NCBI RefSeq assembly: GCF_001696535.1
Contig: NZ_MBQE01000003.1
Coordinates: 654,988 to 718,987, forward strand
DNA: 64,000 nucleotides
Reading direction: 5' to 3'
DNA from: Stappia indica
GTDB taxonomy: Bacteria > Pseudomonadota > Alphaproteobacteria > Rhizobiales > Stappiaceae
Shown: positions 53,279-61,770 of the stretch, piece after piece
How positions within the stretch are numbered: position 1 is the stretch's first letter
How the letters are laid out: every line of letters starts with the position of its first letter
The notes under the pieces: model-generated
The model's input: only the letters and a program-made list of their open reading frames with translations
Database searches by the model: none
What the model was told of the DNA's origin: nothing
Translations under genes and position numbers: made by a program

Positions 53279-53620
53279 CTAGATCGCGTGTCCGGTGATG
53301 AGGATGCGGCCGACAGTGGCCGCCGTGGCTGCGGCGACAAGCGCCGTGCCGATGCGAAGGTTATCGGTCGCCGTGGCCGTGACCACCTTGTTGGCGTCGT
53401 CCCAATAGGCCGGCGCGCCGGCCGTGAAGGCCGCCGTGTCGTCCTTGGCCAGGTCGTAGACGCCATTGGTGGCGATCTCGACTTCCGCCCCTTCCGCCGC
53501 CGTGGTGGCGGCCACGCCGAACAGGTGGCCGACCAGCACGCCTTCCCCGGAAGACAGGCCGCCGGCGGGCGCGGTGACGGTGACGTAGTTCCCAGGCTGC
53601 ACGAAGTTCTTCATGGTCAT
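53279..53620 (-). CDS. DUF2190 family capsid decoration (cement) protein
   Basis: This 113-residue protein has the DUF2190 pattern: an N-terminal MKNFVQPGNYVTVTAP, then GEGVLVGHLFGVAA, GVYDLAKD and GAPAYWDDANKVVT. The family includes head decoration or fibre proteins of tailed phages. It is the last head gene, overlapping the gpW-like gene by ATGA; an internal ATG two codons in is an alternative start. Confidence 0.82.
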   Translation of the reverse strand: MTMKNFVQPGNYVTVTAPAGGLSSGEGVLVGHLFGVAATTAAEGAEVEIATNGVYDLAKDDTAAFTAGAPAYWDDANKVVTATATDNLRIGTALVAAATAATVGRILITGHAI

Positions 53621-53832
53621 GTGCCTTTCGAAGAGTTGATGTAGACCACCCGCACGGGCGGTTTGCCGGCTTGCGCGGCGATCTGGCGTTCCAGGTCGGC
53701 AATCGCGGCGGCCAACTCGGCATCGCTGCGGTATTCGACCTTTTCGCCCTCGCTATCGACCGCCCGGCGCCCGCTGGAGCGGAGCTTGCGCAGCCGCTCC
53801 AGCCGGTCGACCAGTTCGGAAAGGGCCGCCAT
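53617..53832 (-). CDS. gpW-like head-tail joining (head completion) protein
   Basis: This 71-residue protein is very similar in layout to lambda gpW: helix with LRKLRSSGRRAV, a short beta-hairpin GEKVEYRSD, a second helix LAAAIADLERQIAA and a basic tail ending VVYINSSKGT. gpW plugs the filled head and prepares it for a tail. It overlaps the capsid gene by TGATG; a GTG one codon upstream is an alternative start. Its presence in an element without tail genes suggests the heads are made to accept tails from another phage. Confidence 0.8.
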   Translation of the reverse strand: MAALSELVDRLERLRKLRSSGRRAVDSEGEKVEYRSDAELAAAIADLERQIAAQAGKPPVRVVYINSSKGT

Positions 53833-55658
53833 CACGCGCCCGCGTTCGTGTACCAGCCGCGCCAGTCGAGGAAGGACGCGCCGTAGTCCAGGCGAACCTT
53901 GACTTCCACGCCGTCCACCTCGAAGCCGGCCCGGCTTTCGGTCTGCGGACCTTCGGAGCCCATCAGGTAGGCATATTCCAGCCCCTCGACGGTTGCCGGA
54001 TCGGCCGCGACGTACCAGCGGTTCACGTCGGTAAGGCGGGCTTCCACCACCAGTTCCAGCTTGCCGCCGAAGACGTTGACGTCATCGGTCTTGGTCGGCT
54101 GGATGGCCGCCAGGATCTCTTCCGCCTGTGTCTCCAGCTCCGGCGGCACCACCAGGAACTTCGGGGCAATGGCGATCGGCCGGCCGTTGATGCCCTTCTG
54201 CCGGCGCATGGCAAGACGTGCCGCCGACAGCGTTTCCTTGGAGATCGGCGCGCCGGCCGCCGCAAGGTTCCCGTGGGCGGCATGGAACACCGTCTTGCCG
54301 TCGTCCATGACCGGGCCGAGACCGCCGCTCTTGGTCAGCAGGTCCACCAGGGATTGCGCCTCGAACTCGGAACAGCCGAGGCCGAGCCAACTGGTGACGT
54401 TGGCGAAGGCCCCCAGGTCGTCATTGACGAGGGCCTGCCGGGTCAGGGCGACAATCGTGCCAAAAGTGCCGATGCCGTAGGTTTCCTTGACCTCGATAAA
54501 GCTGGAGCTCTTGAACTCGCCGTGCTCGTTCACCTTCTCCAGCTTTGCCATGTCGGCCGCCTGCACCTTGGTCTTGGCGCGAAAGTCCTTGTGGCTGGTC
54601 TGCCGGGCCAGCCGCTTCAAGGTGGCCGGGGCAGTCTGGTACGCGGCCCGCAGGGTGCGATTGGCCGTGTCGGCGAAGATCGCCGGGAAGTCGCTGGTGG
54701 TGTGCAGCGCGCGGGTGATCGTGTCGGCCGGTAGCAGGCCGGTGGTGGAAACGCCCGCCCGCTGCAGGCAATCGCGCGCCATGTCCAGCGTGGTCATGCC
54801 GGTGAAGGCGCGGGCCTGGTCGGACAGCTTGTGCGCCGGGTTCACGCGGGTGGCATAGACCGCTTCGCCCATGCGGGTGGCGAGGGTGGCCGGGTCGTCG
54901 TGGTGCACCATGTTGCTGGTGCGTGCCACCGGCGCCCGCTCGCGCGCGGTGCGCAGCCGTTCCAGCGCCGCGGATCGGGCCTCGCCCTCGCTCGCGCCGC
55001 GGTCGATCTGGTCGTTTGCCCAGTCGCTGCCGAGATCGAAGGTGGCGGCAAGCGCCCGGATCTCCTGGTTGACGGCCGCTCGGGTCGTCTCCTGCACCGG
55101 CGGCGTGCCGGTCGTGGTGGTCGTGGTGATTGCCGGGGGCGCTTCCGGCTGGTTCTGCGTTTCGGGCATTCCGGTTCCTCGGGTTCGGGCGGCCGGGTCG
55201 GCTCCGACCGCCACAAGGCTGACTTCGCGTAGCTCCCACTGGATGACGATGCGGACCCTCGCGCCCGTGTTCGGGTCCTTGCCGTCGCGCCAGCTCTTCG
55301 GGAGATAGCCGACCGATACGTTGCGGATGATCCCGGCGCGCAGGTCGGCCCAAATGGCCTCATGGCGCCGGGAAATGCGGACCTTGACCACCAGCTTGCC
55401 CGCCTCGATGCGGGCGGCCTCGACAACGCCGAGCACGCTTTCCAGTCCGTCCTGTCGGTGACTGTCGAGAAGCGGCATGCCCTCCAGGCGGGCCAGGTCG
55501 ATGGCATCGCCGGAGACGGTCAGGAATTCGGTGAAGGGGCCGGCCGCATCGTGCCGGGTCACGCCCGCGCCGGTGGAGGCGATCAGCTCCACCGTGCGGG
55601 CCTTCTCGTCCAGGCTGGCCGGGGTGAAGCCCGTGCGCATGAGAACGGGTGCGTTCAT
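53832..55658 (-). CDS. Prohead protease / major capsid protein fusion
   Basis: In this 608-residue protein residues 1 to about 170 are a head-maturation protease (LLDSHRQDGLESVLG with the candidate catalytic His, and RNVSVGYLPKS with the candidate Ser). A Thr/Pro-rich linker (ITTTTTTGTPPVQET) and helical scaffold-like stretch follow, and residues from about 270 form a Mu gpT/HK97-like major head protein (for example FTGMTTLDMARDCL, DDVNVFGGKLELVVE). One polypeptide thus supplies protease, probable scaffold and shell. It overlaps the portal gene by ATGA. Such fusions are known in phages of Proteobacteria; size suggests a complete gene. Confidence 0.88.
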   Translation of the reverse strand: MNAPVLMRTGFTPASLDEKARTVELIASTGAGVTRHDAAGPFTEFLTVSGDAIDLARLEGMPLLDSHRQDGLESVLGVVEAARIEAGKLVVKVRISRRHEAIWADLRAGIIRNVSVGYLPKSWRDGKDPNTGARVRIVIQWELREVSLVAVGADPAARTRGTGMPETQNQPEAPPAITTTTTTGTPPVQETTRAAVNQEIRALAATFDLGSDWANDQIDRGASEGEARSAALERLRTARERAPVARTSNMVHHDDPATLATRMGEAVYATRVNPAHKLSDQARAFTGMTTLDMARDCLQRAGVSTTGLLPADTITRALHTTSDFPAIFADTANRTLRAAYQTAPATLKRLARQTSHKDFRAKTKVQAADMAKLEKVNEHGEFKSSSFIEVKETYGIGTFGTIVALTRQALVNDDLGAFANVTSWLGLGCSEFEAQSLVDLLTKSGGLGPVMDDGKTVFHAAHGNLAAAGAPISKETLSAARLAMRRQKGINGRPIAIAPKFLVVPPELETQAEEILAAIQPTKTDDVNVFGGKLELVVEARLTDVNRWYVAADPATVEGLEYAYLMGSEGPQTESRAGFEVDGVEVKVRLDYGASFLDWRGWYTNAGA

Positions 55659-57067
55659 TCCGCTGCCTCCTGTTCGGCCGGTTGCGGCGCGGCCGGCGGC
55701 GTGGCGGCACGGGCGATTCCGAGCCGGGCCAGTCGCTCTTCATCGGCGGCGATCTCCGCATCCACGTCTTCCGCGTCGTAGCCGCGTTCGGCGATGACTT
55801 CGGAGCGCGAGCGCAGCCGGTTGTTGATCGCGATCTCTGCCGCCCGCGCTTCCTTTTCGGGGTCCACCCAGGGCCAGGCCGGCGGCAGCCATTTCACCGC
55901 CTCCAGCGCTTGCCGTTCGGCCTGGTAGATCGCGGCCGGGATCTCGCCGGTGAGCACCTGGTGGCGGATGAACGCGCGCCAGACCGGCCGGCACATGCCG
56001 AAGACCATCACATGATGCTGGATGGACTGGCAGAACCGGCGGAACTCCAGCAGCGCCGCCCGGGCGCTGGAATAGTTCACCTGGCTGTAATCGCCGGTCG
56101 CCTGTTCGTAGGTGACATTGGTGCCGGCGGCGATCATCCGATAGGTGTTGACGATCAAAGCCGCCGCCCCGCCCTGGTCGGGCACGTCGGGAAACTCCAC
56201 CGACTTGCCCGGCGGCAGCGGGATCAGCGCGCCCGGCTCCAGTCCGGCTTGCTGTGCGTTGCCCGTCTGTTCCCCGTCGTAAAGGGATCCGCCGTCCGGA
56301 TCGGTGATGAAGCCGGCATGAAGGGCGGCGACCTTGACACGCATCAAGAGCGCATCGTTGATCGCGTCCATCTCGCGACCAGGCAGCAGCACCGGGGCGA
56401 ACCACGACAGGCCGCGCACCTGTCCCGGCATCCCCGGTCGGAACAGGTGGATAACGTCGCTCGCCGGCATCCGCACGGGCGCTTGCTGGATGCCGGCGAG
56501 CGTATCGCCAGGCGCTGCCCGGCGAATGTGATAGGCGGTAACGCGGCCCGTGCCGTCGAATTCGACGCCCTGATAGATGGCCGGGCCGGTGTCGCTGACG
56601 CGGGTCACGGAACGGTCGAGCTGTTCCGGGTGCAGCCGGCGAAGCTGCGGCGCACCGGTGTCGGGATCGGCGGTGAAGATCAGCAGCGCTTCGCCGAAGG
56701 TGGCGAGATCGCGTATCGCGTTTTGCTGGAGGCCGAAAAAATCTGTCCGCCCGTCCGCGTCCGCCTCGTCCGTCCAGGTCAGGAACCGCTGGTGGAGCTG
56801 CTGGCGCACCGCCTCTTGCGGATGCCGCGAGCGCGGCTTGATGCCGTCGCCAACGATATTTGTGGCGAGACTTTCGAGGATCCGCACGCCCGTCGGATTG
56901 TTCATCGCAAAGTGCATCGCCCGTGCCGCCACCGTGGCGGCCGACGCATGCAGGGTGCCGGCGCTGGTCACGGTCGGCGCATCCCGCCACCGGCGGCCGC
57001 CGCCGGCCGCGTCCAGCGACCGGGTGGAGAACAGGGCATCCAGAACACGGCGGGCGAGGGCGCGCAT
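55655..57067 (-). CDS. Phage portal protein (lambda gpB family)
   Basis: This 470-residue portal forms the dodecameric DNA gate of the head. Features of lambda-family portals include GVRILESLATNIVGDGIKP, ATFGEALLIF, DVIHLFRPGMPGQVRGLSWF and NVTYEQATGDYSQVNYSSAR. Length is near the usual 500. It starts 3 bases after the MerR-type gene stop and overlaps the protease/capsid gene, so head genes are translated as a coupled set. Confidence 0.92.
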   Translation of the reverse strand: MRALARRVLDALFSTRSLDAAGGGRRWRDAPTVTSAGTLHASAATVAARAMHFAMNNPTGVRILESLATNIVGDGIKPRSRHPQEAVRQQLHQRFLTWTDEADADGRTDFFGLQQNAIRDLATFGEALLIFTADPDTGAPQLRRLHPEQLDRSVTRVSDTGPAIYQGVEFDGTGRVTAYHIRRAAPGDTLAGIQQAPVRMPASDVIHLFRPGMPGQVRGLSWFAPVLLPGREMDAINDALLMRVKVAALHAGFITDPDGGSLYDGEQTGNAQQAGLEPGALIPLPPGKSVEFPDVPDQGGAAALIVNTYRMIAAGTNVTYEQATGDYSQVNYSSARAALLEFRRFCQSIQHHVMVFGMCRPVWRAFIRHQVLTGEIPAAIYQAERQALEAVKWLPPAWPWVDPEKEARAAEIAINNRLRSRSEVIAERGYDAEDVDAEIAADEERLARLGIARAATPPAAPQPAEQEAAE

Positions 57068-57070
57068 CGC

Positions 57071-57607
57071 TCAGGCCTCGCTGCCGGTGTCCGGGGCGAA
57101 GAGCCGGCGGAAGAGTGGCCCCAGGGCGATGACGGTGAAGACGGGGGCCAGGTTGTGCCGCATGCTCGGTTCGACGTTTCGCATCATTCCGCCGCCGTGT
57201 ACTGCGCCGGTTTCGTCGCTGTAGACGCCGAAGTGCCAGTTGAAATCCCCGGCTTTGGCAGCGTTCACCACGGCCTTGAGGCCGTTGCGGTCGATCTTGA
57301 CGAAGCCGTCCCCTTCCTCCTTCGGAGCGTCTTCCCTGCTGATGTTCTTGATCAGCAGGGACACCTTGCCGAGCTGTTCGATATTCCACCCCATGCTGGC
57401 GAACAGCACGAAGAGGCGAACTGCCGCCAGGTGCCGGTCATTGAAGTAGAAGCGCGAATTGGTCTCGGTGCCCGACCGCTCCGGGATCTCGAACATGAAA
57501 AGCCCGTGTTGCGCCCAATAGCGAATCTGCCGCGCAAGGTGCGCCTCTTCCTGGCCGGTGCAGGACGCGAGGCGGGCAGCCATGTCTTTGACGGTCATCC
57601 TGGTCAT
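57071..57607 (-). CDS. MerR-type HTH protein
   Basis: This 178-residue protein has an N-terminal MerR-like winged HTH (MTVKDMAARL, then HLARQIRYWAQHGLF and SRFYFNDRHLAAVRLFVLF). The rest is a C-terminal part without metal-binding Cys clusters and without a recognised effector domain. It lies directly upstream of the portal on the same strand and could switch on head-gene expression, or sense a helper phage. The regulator family is fairly clear; the target and signal are not. Confidence 0.7.
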   Translation of the reverse strand: MTRMTVKDMAARLASCTGQEEAHLARQIRYWAQHGLFMFEIPERSGTETNSRFYFNDRHLAAVRLFVLFASMGWNIEQLGKVSLLIKNISREDAPKEEGDGFVKIDRNGLKAVVNAAKAGDFNWHFGVYSDETGAVHGGGMMRNVEPSMRHNLAPVFTVIALGPLFRRLFAPDTGSEA

Positions 57608-57752
57608 GTGATTTCCATTCGTACGTTGAGCGTCTGAAAATACGGATATGCCATTTCGGGCTGCTCGTCAAGGTTCATCCGTTCAACGTTTGAATGCGGC
57701 TCTGGTCATCGGCTCGATGGCTCCCGGCCGATGGCCTCCACCCGGCACCCGC

Positions 57753-58115
57753 TCATAGCTCGTGTTCCTGTTCGAAGTCGGACGTGTCCAGCTCCAGGCC
57801 CGGTTCCTCGTTCTCGTCGTAGGACCAGAAGTGCAAATGGTGGTCCTGCCGTTCGGAACCGTGCGTCGTCCAGCCGAGCGGCTGTTCTCCCTCGCCGGTG
57901 GGATCGCGCTCCAGGCGCACCACATGCGGGCCGTTCGCCGGCCAGGAGAGATACGGCTCGCCGTCGCCGGTTTCCTCGTAGTCGCAATCACCGTCGATCT
58001 GGTCGAGCAGCGCCACCAGGTTCTCAATCGCCGCCTCGATGCGTCGGCGGGTGGCCGGCTCTATCGTCAGCCAGACCGGGACGCACCTCGCCCGTTCACG
58101 AAAATGGATGCCCAT
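57753..58115 (-). CDS. Hypothetical acidic protein
   Basis: A 120-residue protein not recognised as any family. It is acidic, especially in the last 70 residues (DGDCDYEETGDGEPYLSW and YDENEEPGLELDTSDFEQEH), with a basic start (FRERARCVPVWL) and an N-terminal helix TIEPATRRRIEAAIENLVALL. High codon GC and its place divergent from the XRE gene across a promoter region argue that it is real. An acidic DNA-mimic or anti-defence role is possible but purely speculative. Confidence 0.6.
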   Translation of the reverse strand: MGIHFRERARCVPVWLTIEPATRRRIEAAIENLVALLDQIDGDCDYEETGDGEPYLSWPANGPHVVRLERDPTGEGEQPLGWTTHGSERQDHHLHFWSYDENEEPGLELDTSDFEQEHEL

Positions 58116-58205
58116 CCGTGTGCTCCTGTGGTATAAATTGATAACGATGTAATTATTTCTCAGCTTGGTTATAACGTCAAGCTAAAATGAAAACGGTGTT
58201 ATAAA
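58116..58205. promoter_or_regulatory. AT-rich divergent promoter/operator region of the satellite
   Basis: About 90 AT-rich bases lie between the acidic-protein gene and the XRE gene. Related short motifs recur: AACGATGTAATTAT near 58143, GGTTATAACGTC near 58168 (with the 8-bp palindrome GTTATAAC) and AACGGTGTTATAA near 58192. They are plausible operators for the XRE protein controlling both directions. The XRE ATG lacks a clear ribosome site and may be leaderless or weakly translated. Confidence 0.5.
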
Positions 58206-58427
58206 ATGCAGGCTGTGCAATGCCGGATGGCGCGCGCCGCTCTAGGGCTTGGCGTTAGAGAACTGGCAGAAATGGCCATGGTGGCGCCGGCCACTATTTC
58301 CCGGCTGGAGCGCGGCGAGGACTTGAAGCCGCGCACGGTCGAGGCGATCCGCGCCACTCTGGAGGCGGCCGGCGTGATCTTCATTGACGAGAACGGCGAA
58401 GGGCCAGGCGTGAGGTTGCGGAAATGA
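58206..58427 (+). CDS. XRE family HTH regulator
   Basis: This 73-residue single-domain Cro/CI-type HTH has helices 2-3 in LGVRELAEMAMVAPATISRLERGE. The C-terminal AGVIFIDENGEGPGVRLRK is common in short alphaproteobacterial XRE proteins. It overlaps the AT-rich gene by ATGA, so the two form a bicistronic unit opposite in strand to all head and replication genes. A repressor of the cargo gene, as in toxin-antitoxin or defence modules, is a reasonable inference. Confidence 0.8.
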   Translation: MQAVQCRMARAALGLGVRELAEMAMVAPATISRLERGEDLKPRTVEAIRATLEAAGVIFIDENGEGPGVRLRK

Positions 58428-59218
58428 CTAGTAGGGTTCCGTTGTTTATTCTTAAGTCAGAAGAAATAGAGGCTGGGCTCTCGCAGATTTATGGCGTGAA
58501 GTGGAGGGTATATAGATATGGTTTCAGAGAAATAAATGGACGATTACTTGGTGTCAATTTCATTGATAATATCAAGGAATATCCAATAATTGTTAGAGAA
58601 CTTGTAGATGAAATAAGAATATCTTATAAAGAAGGATCTTCTCAGATCGATGATATCTTGAGTGAGGCAGATATAGAAAATAACATTATAGATATTGTTG
58701 ATGTTCTAGAAGGTGTCGTAAGGACAAGAATAAGTATTTTAGAGCTTTTTGGCATTGGAAACGTTGCATGGAAATCTGATATAAATGATTTTTTTGAGAG
58801 TATAAAATCGTTACGACGTGTCGTGTATGTCATAAAAAATATATCTGAGTATTATTATAGAAATGTACTTTACGCCAATGATGACGAGAGTTCTGATATT
58901 GCGCCTGATGTAAAAGAAAGAGTCACTACACTTTTGAGTTACATTGAGGAAAGGGTTAAGTATTCAAGTATTGAGCCTTCTGTATTAAAAAGAATTGAAA
59001 GTCAAATTCAAGAAATAAAAGTCTCACTGGGGGCTAACAAGAAGAATTCTGTTGTAGGGGCTCTTATAATATTGGCTGCATTGGTTACAATAGTGGGGGG
59101 TATGGATGAGGTTGTTAAAAATATAAGTAGCGTGGTTGAAATAGTTGTGTCCAGTGTAGTTCCAAAAGAGGGGGCGTCAGATCAAAAATTACTTCCAGGA
59201 ATTCAAGAGGACGTATAG
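58424..59218 (+). CDS. AT-rich unknown protein with C-terminal membrane segment (candidate defence/cargo effector)
   Basis: A 264-residue protein not recognised as any family. Composition is sharply unlike the rest of the window (a 60-base sample at 58621 has 20 G/C) and codons are AT-ending, so it is a recent import. Residues 1 to about 200 are soluble and rich in Ile/Val/Glu/Ser, with a predicted helical stretch around VTTLLSYIEERVKY and a coiled-coil-like IESQIQEIKVSLG. A single hydrophobic segment (SVVGALIILAALVTIVGG) near 212-229 is followed by a second amphipathic stretch. One-helix membrane proteins with a small XRE partner are common in abortive-infection and toxin systems; that role is inference. 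Confidence 0.75.
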   Translation: MTSRVPLFILKSEEIEAGLSQIYGVKWRVYRYGFREINGRLLGVNFIDNIKEYPIIVRELVDEIRISYKEGSSQIDDILSEADIENNIIDIVDVLEGVVRTRISILELFGIGNVAWKSDINDFFESIKSLRRVVYVIKNISEYYYRNVLYANDDESSDIAPDVKERVTTLLSYIEERVKYSSIEPSVLKRIESQIQEIKVSLGANKKNSVVGALIILAALVTIVGGMDEVVKNISSVVEIVVSSVVPKEGASDQKLLPGIQEDV

Positions 59219-59260
59219 TGATTTAGATATTTACTTCGAGGTCTGGGCTTTGAGTGCCGA

Positions 59261-61045
59261 TCACCCTATCCAACCCGACCGAATGACCGTTGCCGGCTTT
59301 GCGGCTCGCACGTCCGGCCGGGCCAACTCGTCCAGCCGGTCCTGCCAGTTCGGGTTGATCACCTGCCGCGCGGCGAAGGCATAGACCACGCAATCCAGCG
59401 CTTCGGCGCGGCGGCCGGGGATGCGCTCGAAGCGGCGTTGCGGCTGGCCGCGCGCATAGCGCACCACGGCCCGCTCGCTCGCCAGCTGCTCATACCAAGC
59501 CGCCGGCAGGGCATCGGAAAAGCGCACGGTGTTGCCCTTGGCGAGCCGGCCGGCCAGGTGGCTCTTGATCCCGTCCACGCCGACAATCCACAGGCGGCCG
59601 CCCCGCGTCTTGGTTCTGGATTTCTCGATCCACGGGCGGGCGCCCGGTGCGCCCTTGATCGCCAGCACCCGGCGCGCGGCGCGCGGAAAGGCGAAGCCAT
59701 AGACCGCTTCCATGGTCTCGCCGTCGCCGGAATCGACCGCCGCCGCATCCAGCGCCAGCCGGCCGCCCAGCGGGTGCGCATAGGTCTGGCGTAACAGCCC
59801 CTCCAGCTCGGCCCAGGTCGCCTCGTCCGCCGGCCTGCCCCACACCACGGCATGCCCGAGAATGAAGGCGGTGCCGGCGCGGTCCCAGCCGACGAATGTG
59901 ATCTCGAGGCGGTCGCGCTGCACGTCTACGCCGGCCGTCAGGGCCAGCACCTCTTCCGGCAGTGCCTCGAGCGAGAAGCCTTCCGCCCGCGCGGCGAGCG
60001 CGGCCTCGTCCAGTTCCTCGCCTTCCGCGCGCCAGCCTTGCCCCAGGACCGTGTTGACGAAGGTCTGCAACAGGTCCGGCGTGTCCTTCGCGGCCAGGAA
60101 CTCGGCAGCGAGCTTGCCCCAGGAGGCATTGGCCAGCGGCGAGACCAGCGCGTTGACGCGAAAGCCCGCATGCCCCTTCACCTGCGGCGCGGTGGCGCGC
60201 CAGCGGCCGGCCGCGACCATCGCCGGCTTGTGCCGTTCCTCCACCACCGATCCGCAGGACGGGCAGCACCAGGCGGCCTCGTCCGGCCGGTCGGCCGGCC
60301 ACTGGATATCGCGCCAGGCGATCTCGTGGAAGGTTGCGCAGTCCGGGCAGGGCACCTCGAACACCCGCATATCGGAGCGCGCATAGGCGGCCAGCACATG
60401 CGAGGTTTCCTCGAAGATCGGGGTGGAGCCGATGACGATCTTGCGATCCGGGAAGGACAGGGTGCGTTTTTCGGCCAGCAGGATCGGGCTTCCTTCCGCC
60501 GTCACGTCCATGGCGTCGGCCTCGTCCACGATCAGGATTCGGGTGTTGTGGGAGCGCAGGTTGCGCGGGGCCTTGGCCGCCACGACCTTGAGCGAGCCGC
60601 CGGGGAAGCGGCGCGACAACAGCGTGTTGCGGTTCTCGCCCTGGCCCTCGGTGGCACCGGCCAGCGCCCCGGAAAGGGCCGGCGAGGCCTCGAATGTCGG
60701 TTCCACATTGGTGACGACGAAGTTGCGGCAGTCGTCTTCCGTCGGCAGCACGAAGAGCACCGGCGCCGGCTCGTTCGCCACATGCGCGGCAAGCGCCCCC
60801 ACCAGCAACGTGGTGTAGCCGATGCGGGCCGACTTCACGACCGTGACACGCTCGGTCTCAGGGTCGCTGATCGCATCGGCAATGCCGCGCTGGAACGGGT
60901 AAAGCCGGATCGGGCCGGGCAGGGCCGACACGTCTTCCGGCAAGCGGATCTCGCGTTCGATCCAGTCGGACAGGGGCAGGCGCGGCGGCGGCTGCAGGGC
61001 GCGCAGCGCGGCGGTGCGCACGCGGGTCATGGCGTCATCGATCAT
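59261..61045 (-). CDS. terL: Phage terminase large subunit (GpA family)
   Basis: This 594-residue packaging motor/nuclease has an ATPase with the lambda gpA-type P-loop VKSARIGYTTLL and Walker B RILIVDEADAMD. A zinc-ribbon-like CPDC...CCPSC pair follows around residues 230-260, and an RNase-H-like nuclease domain has LTAGVDVQRDRLE and the later Asp-rich LALDAAAVDSGDG. The ATG giving MIDDAMTR overlaps the end of the small-subunit gene by 11 bases. It packages DNA into heads, presumably the satellite's own. Confidence 0.93.
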   Translation of the reverse strand: MIDDAMTRVRTAALRALQPPPRLPLSDWIEREIRLPEDVSALPGPIRLYPFQRGIADAISDPETERVTVVKSARIGYTTLLVGALAAHVANEPAPVLFVLPTEDDCRNFVVTNVEPTFEASPALSGALAGATEGQGENRNTLLSRRFPGGSLKVVAAKAPRNLRSHNTRILIVDEADAMDVTAEGSPILLAEKRTLSFPDRKIVIGSTPIFEETSHVLAAYARSDMRVFEVPCPDCATFHEIAWRDIQWPADRPDEAAWCCPSCGSVVEERHKPAMVAAGRWRATAPQVKGHAGFRVNALVSPLANASWGKLAAEFLAAKDTPDLLQTFVNTVLGQGWRAEGEELDEAALAARAEGFSLEALPEEVLALTAGVDVQRDRLEITFVGWDRAGTAFILGHAVVWGRPADEATWAELEGLLRQTYAHPLGGRLALDAAAVDSGDGETMEAVYGFAFPRAARRVLAIKGAPGARPWIEKSRTKTRGGRLWIVGVDGIKSHLAGRLAKGNTVRFSDALPAAWYEQLASERAVVRYARGQPQRRFERIPGRRAEALDCVVYAFAARQVINPNWQDRLDELARPDVRAAKPATVIRSGWIG

Positions 61046-61538
61046 TCGCCAGGTCCTCCAGGGCAAGGCGCAATTCGCTGTCGAGCGTGGCAACGTCGTG
61101 GGCGGTGAGGTGCGGCAGCACCTGGCGCAGGCGCGAAGGCACCGCGAGAAGCCGCGAGCGGACGCGGCGCAGGATGTCCGCCCACTCGCGCTCGACCTCG
61201 CCGGCCGGCAGCAGCTCGCGGCGCAGCAGGGCGTTTTTCAGCGCCGCATGGTCCGCCTGTTCCCGCACCAGCCGGGCTCGCTCGCTGGCCGCGTCCGGTT
61301 GCGCGGCGAAGGGCAGGGCCGTCTGGTCGCCTTGCGCTGCCGAGCGCTTGGGGTCCACGTTGGCACGGATCCATTCGCGGCCGCGCGCCACGTCGATGCG
61401 TCCGTCAGGCTCCACCGGCAGGCCGGCGCGGATCATCTGCGACACCCGCCCCGGCGAGACGTTCACCAGCTTGGCGAAGGCGGCCTTTCGCACCACCCTC
61501 GGCTCGCCGATCATCTCCGATCCATGCGCTAACTGCAT
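61035..61538 (-). CDS. terS: Terminase small subunit-like DNA-binding protein
   Basis: This 167-residue protein has an N-terminal HTH (VRKAAFAKLVNVSPGRVSQMIRAGLP) with a short wing, a charged central helix (AASERARLVREQADHAALKNALLRRE) and a C-terminal helical part. This is the layout of Nu1-like small terminases that recognise the packaging site. It lies immediately upstream of and overlapping terL. Its DNA site would be expected within the element, perhaps near the repeat array downstream of the primase gene. Confidence 0.8.
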   Translation of the reverse strand: MQLAHGSEMIGEPRVVRKAAFAKLVNVSPGRVSQMIRAGLPVEPDGRIDVARGREWIRANVDPKRSAAQGDQTALPFAAQPDAASERARLVREQADHAALKNALLRRELLPAGEVEREWADILRRVRSRLLAVPSRLRQVLPHLTAHDVATLDSELRLALEDLANDR

Positions 61539-61770
61539 GCCTAACCCGTTGTCATCATTGGTGTTTAGCTATCAATTTGACCTTGGAGAGGAAAACGCCG
61601 GGCTCAGTCCACCCGTATTGTCCGGGCCTGGGAAGGACCCTGCCGGGCCGGCGGTATCCGGGCGGGGGGTTGGTCGTGACACCCCCTAGCCCCCCCTTAA
61701 GGGGGGCGTAGGGTGTCACGCCCCCTCGCACCGCCGTGACATTCGGCCATGTCACGCCGTGACATACCTG
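61539..61770. other. Intergenic region with hairpin and start of iteron array
   Basis: 232 bases without a gene between terS and the end of the primase-helicase gene. It holds the large inverted repeat at 61675-61720 and six of the TGTCACG heptamers. It is a good candidate for the element's replication origin and/or packaging site. Confidence 0.6.
61675..61720. repeat. Large inverted repeat with C/G-run stem
   Basis: CGTGACACCC at 61675-61684 pairs with GGGTGTCACG at 61711-61720; inside, runs of C and G around TTAA add a further 6-bp stem. The outer arms each contain one of the heptamers of the iteron-like array. It could be an extruding origin structure or a terminator for the primase transcript. 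Confidence 0.75.
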
